Of a stretch of 32,471 nucleotides of DNA, positions 1 through 7,373 are shown piece by piece. Position 1 is the stretch's first letter; every line of letters starts with the position of its first letter. A model generated the notes under the pieces. The model had not been told where the DNA came from, did no database searches, and worked only from the letters and a program-made list of their open reading frames with translations. The stretch comes from an uncultured Aquincola sp. Its GTDB lineage: Bacteria; Pseudomonadota; Gammaproteobacteria; Burkholderiales; Burkholderiaceae. Location: the NCBI GenBank assembly GCA_937883885.1, contig CAKZXL010000800.1, forward strand, positions 1 through 32,471, written 5' to 3'. The translations under genes and the position numbers were made by a program.

Positions 1-648
1 AGAAGGTCGAACTGCTTGCAGCCAAACTGCCTGCATGACAACCCGGCCTTGACCCAATCAGGTCACGCTGCAGGATGGGGGTCACACGGCCCTACGCAGC
101 GATCCCCCTCGATTGCACTTGCCCTGGGAACTACCTTCCACAGCGATTGGGGGGGGGCATTATTGCAGCCAGAACTTCCAAGCTGCGTCAGTAAGCAGGG
201 GCAACATCAGGGCGAGCTGAGATGTTCCGATTCGTCGGGTAGTTATCGAGAAGTACCGACTGTTTGCAACGTGTCGGTACCGAGAACCGTCTGGGCGAGC
301 CAGATTTCCGGCCCATTGGAAGTCCGCAGTCCGCAAGCGCGGATCGATCGAGTGATTTGTTGAAAGTCAACGACCTAGCATCGGGCCGTGCAGGCTAGTG
401 AGGGTTTCTGCGGGTTCGTGCGGAAAGATTCGAACTCCTGCGGGGTCTGGGTGGGGTGGAACCCTGCGCCAAACCTATGTAACTCAGCGCCTTACGACCG
501 CTGCGAACTCCTGCGGAAAGGCGCGGACTCCAGCCCCATCTGCCTACAATCCTACCAGTTCTGCCTGGTCGAGGTCATCCGTCCAGGGCATCACTGAGGG
601 CGCCAGTTCGATTCCCATTTGCGGAATTGAACCCGCGTCCGCAATTGG
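1..648. other. Non-coding left flank, no supported gene
   Basis: No reading frame in this stretch looks like a real protein: the open frames are short, lack a good ribosome binding site, and have no recognisable motif. Visible structure is limited to a nine-G homopolymer at 149-157, a pair of short direct repeats (431-443 and 504-516), and a weak 7-bp inverted repeat (619-625 with 638-644) downstream of the DCL-family gene. T-loop-like strings such as GTTCGATTCC occur near 607, but no complete tRNA can be folded. It may be decayed sequence at the edge of the island; this is inference. Confidence 0.5.
431..516. repeat. Short imperfect direct repeat pair in the left flank
   Basis: The 13-mer CGAACTCCTGCGG occurs at 431-443 and again at 504-516, and the 9-mer TGCGGAAAG occurs at 419-427 and 512-520, so the two copies carry related pieces in different order. 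No gene or known element explains them. They may be remains of a local duplication or of an old insertion site, and chance is possible given the GC bias. Confidence 0.3.
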
Positions 649-1395
649 TCAAGTCAATCGTACCGGGCGCGCAATTTTAGGTCTTCGAGCTTGGCTCGCG
701 GTCTGGAGGTTGGCTGACTTGGAGAGGATTCGTAGCATCGCCTGGTTGTGGTGGTAGTCGCGGAAGGCATCCGCGACAGCCTTGTCGATGAATGTTGGCG
801 TCGTCTGCCCATCAGCCGGAGCGGACACGATCCCGTCAGGGATGTCACCTGACCAGCCCCTGGCCGCCCGAAAGCCACTGACGATATGCGAGAAGTTTGG
901 CCAAGCGTGATCCAGATGGGCGTCGTCGATGCTGACCATCACGCCAGTCAGTTCGCATGCAACCAGCCCATGAGCGTCGCCATGCTCCGCGAAGGCACGC
1001 TTCTTGGCCAGAACGAGATCGAGTGCGACAGCCTCCCGGCATGCGCCGTAGAAATCCTTCGACCGGTCCCCTGGTAGGCCTTTGACGGCCCAGATATACG
1101 AAAAGTCCGTGGCGGACCCGTCCCGTCGAACCACCCAAAAGCCGGAGTTGCTCCAGCCCGTTCCCGTGTTCATGCGCCGTTCGAAGTGGCCGATCTGGCC
1201 ACAACCCTTCGCCGGCTCACCAACCTGGTCAAGAATCGGGTCATACCGTTCGATGAGGGCCACCAAGTCAGCGTGGTCACCTGGGTCAGAGATACGATCC
1301 CCGTCCTGGTACCGGTGTAGCAGCGTCTTGTAATGGTCCAGTGCGCTTTTCTGGGTTCGGAAGCTCCGCGAGCCGATGACGACAGGTTTGGCCAT
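649..1395 (-). CDS. DCL family (DUF3223) protein with HNH-like C-terminus
   Basis: A 248-residue protein. Residues about 18-105 match the DCL/DUF3223 domain: a helix with LLHRYQDGDRI (25-35), a segment DLVALIERYDPIL (43-55), and the signature RRDGSATDFSY (90-100). This domain is known from plant chloroplast DCL proteins and the tails of plant RNA polymerases IV/V, and also occurs in bacteria. The second half holds C147-x-x-T-G, D162-H163-x-x-P166, H215/H216 and N229, which resembles a metal-dependent HNH (beta-beta-alpha) nuclease arrangement, though zinc-binding cysteine pairs are missing. The start has a good AGGAGA site (1404-1409). It lies 55 bp after herA on the same strand, so it is probably the last gene of the nurA-herA operon. 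The domain call is fairly firm; nuclease activity is inference. Confidence 0.72.
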   Translation of the reverse strand: MAKPVVIGSRSFRTQKSALDHYKTLLHRYQDGDRISDPGDHADLVALIERYDPILDQVGEPAKGCGQIGHFERRMNTGTGWSNSGFWVVRRDGSATDFSYIWAVKGLPGDRSKDFYGACREAVALDLVLAKKRAFAEHGDAHGLVACELTGVMVSIDDAHLDHAWPNFSHIVSGFRAARGWSGDIPDGIVSAPADGQTTPTFIDKAVADAFRDYHHNQAMLRILSKSANLQTASQARRPKIARPVRLT

Positions 1396-1450
1396 TTTTC
1401 ATTTCTCCTGGCTCATCACTCACTTCCCCACAAGTGCCGGATGTCGGCAG

Positions 1451-3565
1451 TCACTTGTGAGCCCTAATCCATGTCTTGCCCGTCGACGTACTCTTGAACG
1501 TCTCCCATCCTCTGGGTTGTGAGCCGAAAATCGCATTCATCGCCTTTGAAACCAGGTTGTAAGCAAACTGACGGCGGTCTTCCAAGTGTTCCGGCAGGTG
1601 GTCAATCAGAAACTGCTGAACTCCATACCAAGGCATGCCATTCGAAGATTCGAGCTTCTGGCGGATGTCGGTATCTCCTTGCAAGGCATCAATCGCTCGC
1701 TGCTCTATGGTTGCCATGACGTCCACTGGCTCGGAGTCTTCGAAACCAGCCTCAGCAGAAAAGAGCGAGCCTGAAGCGTTTGCGTCTGGAACCCGGGCTG
1801 CCGCAGCACTCTGCTTCATTCCAGAGAAAGTGCTGCGCAGCGTTTGCGCATATGTATTCCCTACGGGTTGGTTGTAGTCATGGTCCCGCATTGAATACAT
1901 CTTCTCGAACGACAGTGCGCGGAGGCTGACCGGATAAGGTTTGCCTCCCACCGAACTCCAGAACACACCTTGGCCTGGGATCGGCTCATTGAGTAGCGAA
2001 CTCAAAAGGTCGTCACTGAAATGGGCGTTGGCTCGTTTCAGGGATGTAAGGTCGGCTGCGGACAACAAATGGAAGATGAACCAGTTGTCGCCCTGGCTGA
2101 GGATCTCGACTGGAATGCTGCCGGGTTGCTGCGTGATCAGCAGTGCCCCGAGGTCGTATTTACGGCCTTCCTTCACCCAGGCAATGTAAGGCTCGGCGGC
2201 AGGTGCGTTCTCGTTCAACACAGATTGCGCTTCTTCGACAACGGCGATCGTCGGGATGGTCTTGGGGTCGGCAGCGGTGAACTCTTGCTGGTTCCGATCG
2301 AAGATCCGGCGCAGGATCAGGCCAGAGAGCACCAGGGACTGGCCCCCGCGCATCTGGGAGACGTCGATAACGCACAGCTTTCCCTCGGAAAGCGCATGAA
2401 CCAGCATGTCCATGAGCTGACTGCTCTTGTCATGCAGCATCTTCACGATCGCTGTCATGTTGCCCCGGGCTGCCAGCGCCTCGGCCTCCTGTCGCTGAGG
2501 GTCGAGATCGAGCAGTCCACATACGTCTTCGAGCGGCGTGGTGTTGCCATTGGCGTCTATTAGATTGACCAGCGACTCCCAGCGATCTTGTGGAAGCCCC
2601 CTGAGCTTCCGCACGTTCTGCTGTTCCTGGCGCTCTGCTCCGAGTGCAATTGAAATTACATCCCCAGGCCGAAGGCGACGGATATCAAGCTTGATACCGC
2701 CCGCAACGAACGATTGGTAGAAAGGGCTTGGATTCTTTCGGTCGGTGAAAACGACGACCTTGTCTTCCAGCGCCGGGACATCGCATAGGCCGGGTCGACC
2801 CTTGTCGTCTGGCCAGAAATACTCCCCATCCGGGTCAAAGATGACCGTGCCCACAGGGACCTGCTTACCTGCGCGCTTGGTCACGAAGGGCGTGTTTTCG
2901 TAGAGCTTCGAGAAAAGCAGTTTGTTGAGGTTGGATTTACCGAAGCCCGCTCGCGCGAAGATGAAGCTACGGCGAGAGACCAGGGACTCGATCGGGAAGC
3001 GAACCAGCACCTCCGGGTCGACCACCTGCATCCATTCCTGCGATTGGAATGATTTGTTGCCGGCTGCGTAGATGTATTCCCCGAAGGCTAGATGGCCTAT
3101 GGGGGCTCCATCAATGTTGTGTCCAGCGATCTCGCGCAACACCTCGGCGCTTGGAAAGGCAACCTTGCTGCCGACATGGGGAAGTCGACGATGGGAGGGA
3201 ACGAATGTCAGCCCGTTGCCGTTCTTGCGTAGGACACCGAGCACGCGGATGTTGATCCGATACTTGAGATACTGCTCACGCAAATCCTCCGGAATAGGTC
3301 TTTCCTCGCGAACTGCACGGATGTTGAACTCCTCGCCGGAGCCGAACGACAGCTTGCCCTCAGAGGAAAAGGATGCAATGCGGCCCAACACCGCCTCATC
3401 GGGTGTCTCCAGTTGGACGATGAGGAATTGCCCGTGCATCGGGATGTTCTGGAACTCGTTTCGGTACGGCAAAACGAGGTCGGCGTGGAATTCCATGCCC
3501 CCCTGCTGGAAGCCACGAAAGATCCCGACGACCTGTTCTCTGGGAAAGAGTTGGATTTCTGCCAT
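1451..3565 (-). CDS. herA: HerA-family DNA-translocating ATPase
   Basis: A 704-residue ATPase of the HerA/FtsK-like (DUF87) superfamily, expected to form a hexameric ring that pumps duplex DNA into a partner nuclease. Residues about 1-140 fit the N-terminal HAS-barrel. The Walker A loop is ARAGFGKSN (204-212), in which alanine replaces the usual first glycine. A DPDGEYFW segment (about 244-251) follows, then a Walker B at about 436-445 ending in EEAQ, then LLITQQPGSIP, the usual sensor-like stretch of this family. The C-terminal 150 residues are variable and unassigned. The start has a GGGAGA site that overlaps the end of nurA, with only 11 bp between the two genes, so the pair is co-translated. 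NurA is the expected partner. Bacterial HerA homologues are known in anti-phage systems with Sir2, DUF4297 or NurA partners. Confidence 0.88.
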   Translation of the reverse strand: MAEIQLFPREQVVGIFRGFQQGGMEFHADLVLPYRNEFQNIPMHGQFLIVQLETPDEAVLGRIASFSSEGKLSFGSGEEFNIRAVREERPIPEDLREQYLKYRINIRVLGVLRKNGNGLTFVPSHRRLPHVGSKVAFPSAEVLREIAGHNIDGAPIGHLAFGEYIYAAGNKSFQSQEWMQVVDPEVLVRFPIESLVSRRSFIFARAGFGKSNLNKLLFSKLYENTPFVTKRAGKQVPVGTVIFDPDGEYFWPDDKGRPGLCDVPALEDKVVVFTDRKNPSPFYQSFVAGGIKLDIRRLRPGDVISIALGAERQEQQNVRKLRGLPQDRWESLVNLIDANGNTTPLEDVCGLLDLDPQRQEAEALAARGNMTAIVKMLHDKSSQLMDMLVHALSEGKLCVIDVSQMRGGQSLVLSGLILRRIFDRNQQEFTAADPKTIPTIAVVEEAQSVLNENAPAAEPYIAWVKEGRKYDLGALLITQQPGSIPVEILSQGDNWFIFHLLSAADLTSLKRANAHFSDDLLSSLLNEPIPGQGVFWSSVGGKPYPVSLRALSFEKMYSMRDHDYNQPVGNTYAQTLRSTFSGMKQSAAAARVPDANASGSLFSAEAGFEDSEPVDVMATIEQRAIDALQGDTDIRQKLESSNGMPWYGVQQFLIDHLPEHLEDRRQFAYNLVSKAMNAIFGSQPRGWETFKSTSTGKTWIRAHK

Positions 3566-3576
3566 GTTGTTCTCCC

Positions 3577-4719
3577 TTATCCGTACCGACGCTGCGCTGG
3601 ATCGGCATCCTGCAGCTGAAACGCATCCAATGTGCCTGCGTCGCCGCCGAGACTCGAACGCACACCCTCGTAGATGAAGTCCTGCAAAATATCGAAGTCG
3701 AAATCGACCAGCGCCGCATTTTCATGCGCCTTTTGCAGGCAGCGTGGGTAATGGGGAACTGGAAAACCGTTGATCGCATCAGCAAGCATGGACCCGAGAA
3801 TTGCCTGGGACTCGCCGACTTGTGGAACAAAGATATCGATTGGCCACACGGGATCGCGGCGCTGGGAGCCAAACTTCACCAAGAACATTTTGCCGCCGAC
3901 GAACTTGTTGATTTCGCCGCCATCGCCAGTACGGTCATCGCCTCGTGCGAACTCCGACCAGACGTATGCCTTTTCTTCAACTTCGCGGGGTACCTCGACG
4001 TAGACGGGGTAATCAGTCTGAAGGACGCCTTCCAAAGCCATGGCCAAGCGATACCGAGAAAGCACCTTGCTGTGCTTGGCTACACCCGCGAGATATACCC
4101 GCCGCCGGCTCTTGCTCCATTGCTTGTCAATACGCTCCTTCATTCCTTGGAGCAAACGCTGGAATAGGTCTTTGGCGAACACCTTGCTTCGCAGAAGGCC
4201 GTCGCAGATGATCAACGTGTCAGTGCCGTAATCTTTATCGAGGATCTTGAACAGGATCGCCCACTCGACCAGCTCCCGATAAACCTGAACCCAGCTGGGA
4301 GAAACCGGCTTTCCGCTGTCCGTCGGTCGGATCATGTGGGAGAGCGCCTGCAGACTGTCTACTCCTAGGAAAACCATCATTTCACCCAGTGCTGTTTTGG
4401 GCGTCCCGTCCTCATCGAACTGGCGTTGGTTCAGTTTCTGCACCGGTGTCGTGGGCGAAACTGCTTCAAGGCAGTACTCGTTGTTGCTGCTATCTACGAC
4501 TCGGACCAACTGAATCAGGAAGGGGTCGAACTGAAGCTGGTTGTTTCCCCCATCTGTGCCAACCAGTGAGATCGACGTCGTGGCGCGCGGCTGGATTCGG
4601 CGCGTGGCACTCTTCAACGACTGTATTTCTTCTCGCAGAGCATCCAGCACCCCTTGGTCGGTTCCGATGCAGTCTGCGATGGCCTCTTTCAGTTGGGCCT
4701 GGCTTGCCGGGTCAATCAT
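3577..4719 (-). CDS. nurA: NurA-domain nuclease, partner of HerA
   Basis: A 380-residue protein when started at MIDPAS. NurA nucleases are RNase H-like, Mn-dependent, and digest DNA fed by HerA. The expected acidic sites are visible: VGTDGG with D56, and IICDGLL with D173. A basic GVAKHSK segment (about 213-219) and the terminal PHYPRCLQKAHENA block (about 322-335) also fit the family. An ATG five codons upstream (4734) is in frame, but it sits within the sequence that forms the strong AGGAGG site (4724-4729) lying five bases before the ATG at 4719, so 4719 is the better start. The start codon overlaps the stop of a 28-codon upstream ORF as ATGA. With herA 11 bp downstream, a NurA-HerA complex is very likely. 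The residue assignments are by eye. Confidence 0.82.
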   Translation of the reverse strand: MIDPASQAQLKEAIADCIGTDQGVLDALREEIQSLKSATRRIQPRATTSISLVGTDGGNNQLQFDPFLIQLVRVVDSSNNEYCLEAVSPTTPVQKLNQRQFDEDGTPKTALGEMMVFLGVDSLQALSHMIRPTDSGKPVSPSWVQVYRELVEWAILFKILDKDYGTDTLIICDGLLRSKVFAKDLFQRLLQGMKERIDKQWSKSRRRVYLAGVAKHSKVLSRYRLAMALEGVLQTDYPVYVEVPREVEEKAYVWSEFARGDDRTGDGGEINKFVGGKMFLVKFGSQRRDPVWPIDIFVPQVGESQAILGSMLADAINGFPVPHYPRCLQKAHENAALVDFDFDILQDFIYEGVRSSLGGDAGTLDAFQLQDADPAQRRYG

Positions 4720-4802
4720 GCTCCCTCCTGACATTTCGCTGATTCAACGCGATGCCAGCCCTTGTTGGGGAGTCCTGGCTGGGCCCTACGGTTTCCACTC
4801 AT
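4716..4802 (-). CDS. 28-residue leader ORF translationally coupled to nurA
   Basis: This small ORF begins MSGNRRAQPG and ends KCQEGA. It has a canonical AAGGAG ribosome binding site (4812-4817) nine bases before its ATG, and its TGA overlaps the nurA ATG (ATGA). It is too short for most gene finders. It has no recognisable domain, signal peptide or membrane segment, and contains one cysteine and several basic residues. The good start signal plus the exact overlap suggest it is translated, either as a small protein of the NurA-HerA system or as a leader peptide that sets the translation rate of nurA. Which of the two cannot be told from sequence. Confidence 0.55.
   Translation of the reverse strand: MSGNRRAQPGLPNKGWHRVESAKCQEGA
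4723..4729 (-). promoter_or_regulatory. Strong ribosome binding site that fixes the nurA start
   Basis: On the minus strand the string AGGAGGG lies just before the ATG at 4719. It lies inside the leader ORF and downstream of the competing ATG at 4734, whose own upstream sequence (AGCGAA) is a poor match. This supports the shorter NurA. Confidence 0.65.
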
Positions 4803-4823
4803 GCAGGTTCGCTCCTTCTCTAT

Positions 4824-4842
4824 AGCGAGCGACCCGCTTGCT
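4824..4842. promoter_or_regulatory. Inverted repeat, possible operator upstream of the nurA leader
   Basis: AGCGAGCG and CGCTTGCT, separated by ACC, form an 8-bp arm repeat with one mismatch, placed just upstream of the leader ORF ribosome binding site. The motif ACCCGC inside it (4832-4837) recurs at 4921-4926 and 4951-4956 near the WYL gene start. It is a plausible binding site for the divergently encoded WYL regulator, but no experiment or known operator was compared. Confidence 0.3.
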
Positions 4843-4891
4843 GCATGGTCATAATCACAAGGATGCGGATATGGGCGCTCTGGGAATCGCA

Positions 4892-4920
4892 TAGACGGAT
4901 TGTAGTGCGTGCCATATACT
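4892..4920 (+). promoter_or_regulatory. Sigma-70-type promoter for the WYL/hsd operon
   Basis: A -35-like TAGACG (4892-4897) and a -10-like TATACT (4915-4920) are separated by 17 bp, matching the sigma-70 layout (four and five of six consensus bases). Transcription would start near 4927, about 43 bases before the WYL gene ATG. ACCCGCA repeats at 4921-4927 and 4951-4957 fall between the -10 box and the start codon, where a repressor could act. Confidence 0.5.
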
Positions 4921-4969
4921 ACCCGCAACTATCATCACAAGCATTTGTTAACCCGCATGAGCCCCAAGG

Positions 4970-5863
4970 ATGTCTGACGAACAGCTTGACGACCTTACCC
5001 AGCCGCAGCGCGATCGCCTTGCCTTCGTGGAACTGCGCGTGCGCTTCATCGGAGATATCCGCCGCCAGGACCTGGTGTCGCGGTTTGGAATCCAGTCGGC
5101 CGCCGCCACGCGTGACCTGGCGATCTACAAGGAGCTGGCACCAGGCAACATCGATTACGACACCAAGGCCAAGTGCTATGTCCTTGGAGAGGACTTCAAA
5201 CCGCTCTTCGACTTTCCGCCTGAACGGGTTCTGTCCTGGCTGACACAAGGCTTCGGAGACGGCGAGCCCTCCCAGCTCAAGGCGTGGGTGGCAAGTGAAA
5301 TCCCGTCAAGGCTCACGCATCCCGACCTGGATGTACTGGCCTGTGTAACGCGCGCGATCCATCAGGAGTGTCCTATTCGGGTGGAGTACCACTCGATCTC
5401 AAGCGGTCAGACCGAGCGCCAGATCGTTCCCTTTGCGCTGATCGACAACGGCCTGCGCTGGCATGTGCGGGCCTTCGATCGCAGGTCTCAGGAGTTTCGG
5501 GATTTCGTGATCACCCGGATCAAGGGACCGGTCTTGTTGCGAGATGAAGAAGTGCAGGCCCATGAGCGCGGCGACCAGGATATCCAATGGACGCGAATCG
5601 TCGAGCTGGAACTGATTCCCCACCCAGACCAGCCACGTTCTGAGGTTACCGAGATGGACTACGGCATGCGGGATGGCGTGCTGCGCATGAAGCTCCGCGC
5701 CGCGACGGCTGGATACATTCTGCGCAAGTGGAGCGTGGACAGCTCGCCCGATCACAGCCTGAGAGGGCCGGAGTACCGGCTCTGGCTAAAGAACCCCTTG
5801 GCCCTATACGGCGTCAGGAACGCGGTGCTCGCGCCTGGCTACCGATCGCCGGACCAAGCATGA
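4970..5863 (+). CDS. WYL-domain transcriptional regulator, CapW/BrxR-like
   Basis: A 297-residue regulator with three parts: a winged helix-turn-helix at about 10-75 (RRQDLVSRFGIQSAAATRDL fits the recognition region), a WYL domain at about 125-190, and a WCX-like C-terminal domain at about 205-290. The WYL core shows Y140, S145-G146, R150, P154, W164-H165-V166, R168, D170 and R183, the pattern of CapW/BrxR repressors that guard CBASS, BREX and other defence operons. The ATG is preceded by AAGG. The gene heads the restriction operon, 13 bp ahead of hsdM1, and diverges from the nurA-herA operon, so it probably represses one or both until it senses a ligand or DNA signal. The ligand is unknown. 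Confidence 0.85.
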   Translation: MSDEQLDDLTQPQRDRLAFVELRVRFIGDIRRQDLVSRFGIQSAAATRDLAIYKELAPGNIDYDTKAKCYVLGEDFKPLFDFPPERVLSWLTQGFGDGEPSQLKAWVASEIPSRLTHPDLDVLACVTRAIHQECPIRVEYHSISSGQTERQIVPFALIDNGLRWHVRAFDRRSQEFRDFVITRIKGPVLLRDEEVQAHERGDQDIQWTRIVELELIPHPDQPRSEVTEMDYGMRDGVLRMKLRAATAGYILRKWSVDSSPDHSLRGPEYRLWLKNPLALYGVRNAVLAPGYRSPDQA

Positions 5864-5876
5864 AGAGAACGACTTG

Positions 5877-7373
5877 ATGCAAGAAGCTCCAATCAATCTC
5901 AGTCAGCTCGAAGGCCACCTCTGGGAGTCCGCCAACATCCTGCGCGGCCCGGTGGATGCGGCTGACTTCAAGACCTACATCTTCCCGCTCCTGTTCTTCA
6001 AGCGGATCTGCGATGTCTGGGACGAGGAATACGCCGAGATCGTCGATGAGACCGGCGATGCCGAACTGGCCCTCTTCCCCGAGTCGCATCGCTTTCAGAT
6101 CCCGGATGACTGCCACTGGAATGACGTTCGTGCCGTGGCAACCAACGTCGGCAATGCCCTGCAGCGCGCCATGCGCGAAATCGAGAAGGCCAACCCGGAC
6201 ACCCTGTACGGCGTTTTCGGTGATGCCCAGTGGACCAACAAGGATCGACTCTCTGACGCGCTGCTCAAAGATCTGATCGAGCATTTCTCGCGCATCTCCT
6301 TCGGCAACAAAAACATCGCCTCCGATGTGCTGGGCGATGCCTACGAGTACCTGATCAAGAAATTTGCCGATGCCACCAACAAGAAGGCCGGCGAGTTCTA
6401 TACCCCGCGCAGTGTCGTGCGGCTGATGATCGAGATGCTCGACCCCAAAGAGGGCGAAACCATCTATGACCCGGCCTGTGGCACGGGCGGCATGCTGCTC
6501 GCTGCCGTTCAGCACGTTCAAGAACAGCATGGCGATGTGAAGCGTCTGTGGGGCAAGCTCTATGGGCAGGAAAAAAACCTCACCACCTCGTCCATTGCCC
6601 GCATGAACTTGTTCCTGCACGGCATCGAGGATTTTCAGATCGTGCGCGGCGATACCCTGCGCAACCCGGCCTTCTTCGAGGGTGACCGTCTGGCGAGCTT
6701 CGATTGCGTGATCGCCAATCCGCCCTTTTCCCTCGAAAAGTGGGGCGAAGACCTATGGGTGAACGATCCCTTCGGGCGCAACTTCGCAGGACTGCCCCCG
6801 TCCAGCAGCGGTGACTTTGCCTGGGTGCAGCACATGGTCAAGTCGATGGCCGAAGGGGCCGGGCGCATGGCCGTGGTGTTGCCCCAGGGCGCGCTGTTCC
6901 GCAAAGGGGCCGAGGGCAGTATCCGCCAAAAGTTACTGGAGATGGATCTGGTCGAGGCGGTCATCGGCCTGGCGCCCAACCTTTTCTATGGCACAGGCCT
7001 CGCCGCTTGCATCCTGGTACTCCGCAAGAAGAAGCCGGCCCAGCGGCGTCAGAAGGTGATGATCGCTGACGCCTCCAGGCTCTTCCGACGTGGTCGGGCA
7101 CAGAACTATCTGGAACCCGAGCACGGCCTCGAAATCCAGGGTTGGTTCGAGAAGTTTGAGGATGTGCAGGACGCGGTGCGCATCGTCGGCCTGGATGAAA
7201 TCAAGGCCGAGGACTGGACGCTGAATATCTCGCGCTATGTCCTGCCGCCGTTGCAGGAGGATATCCCGCCGCTGCCAGAAGCCATTGAGTCCTTCAAGAG
7301 TGCACTCACTCGCTGCCGGGAAGCGGAAGACAGGCTGGCCAAGGTCATGGTGGAAGGAGGCTGGCTGCAATGA
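5877..7373 (+). CDS. hsdM: Type I restriction-modification methylase subunit, first copy (HsdM1)
   Basis: A 498-residue adenine-N6 methyltransferase subunit. An HsdM_N helical domain covers about residues 7-150 (PLLFFKRICDVWDEEY is typical). The catalytic domain carries the AdoMet-binding motif DPACGTGGM starting at D198 and catalytic motif IV NPPF at 281-284. KKFADATNKKAGEFYTPRSV just before the fold is the usual lead-in. ATG at 5877 is preferred over an in-frame TTG three bases upstream; the ribosome binding site is weak (AAGAGAA), so translation may depend on the WYL gene upstream. Its length is normal for HsdM. The stop overlaps the start of a second, paralogous hsdM, which is unusual. 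Confidence 0.92.
   Translation: MQEAPINLSQLEGHLWESANILRGPVDAADFKTYIFPLLFFKRICDVWDEEYAEIVDETGDAELALFPESHRFQIPDDCHWNDVRAVATNVGNALQRAMREIEKANPDTLYGVFGDAQWTNKDRLSDALLKDLIEHFSRISFGNKNIASDVLGDAYEYLIKKFADATNKKAGEFYTPRSVVRLMIEMLDPKEGETIYDPACGTGGMLLAAVQHVQEQHGDVKRLWGKLYGQEKNLTTSSIARMNLFLHGIEDFQIVRGDTLRNPAFFEGDRLASFDCVIANPPFSLEKWGEDLWVNDPFGRNFAGLPPSSSGDFAWVQHMVKSMAEGAGRMAVVLPQGALFRKGAEGSIRQKLLEMDLVEAVIGLAPNLFYGTGLAACILVLRKKKPAQRRQKVMIADASRLFRRGRAQNYLEPEHGLEIQGWFEKFEDVQDAVRIVGLDEIKAEDWTLNISRYVLPPLQEDIPPLPEAIESFKSALTRCREAEDRLAKVMVEGGWLQ

Noticed and set aside
188..370. Minus-strand 60-residue frame and plus-strand 115-residue frame (16-363) in the left flank
   Set aside because: No ribosome binding site, no recognisable motif, and unlikely composition; probably chance open frames.
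601..650. Possible tRNA or tmRNA 3' fragment (GTTCGATTCC; minus-strand GGGTTCAATTCC)
   Set aside because: The T-arm stems do not pair properly and no acceptor, D-arm or CCA end can be built.
4752..5243. Plus-strand 163-residue frame spanning the divergent control region
   Set aside because: It overlaps the WYL gene in another frame, lacks a ribosome binding site and has no coherent protein features.
5814..6620. Minus-strand 268-residue frame opposite hsdM1
   Set aside because: Shadow of the real gene caused by GC-rich codons; hsdM1 has intact family motifs.
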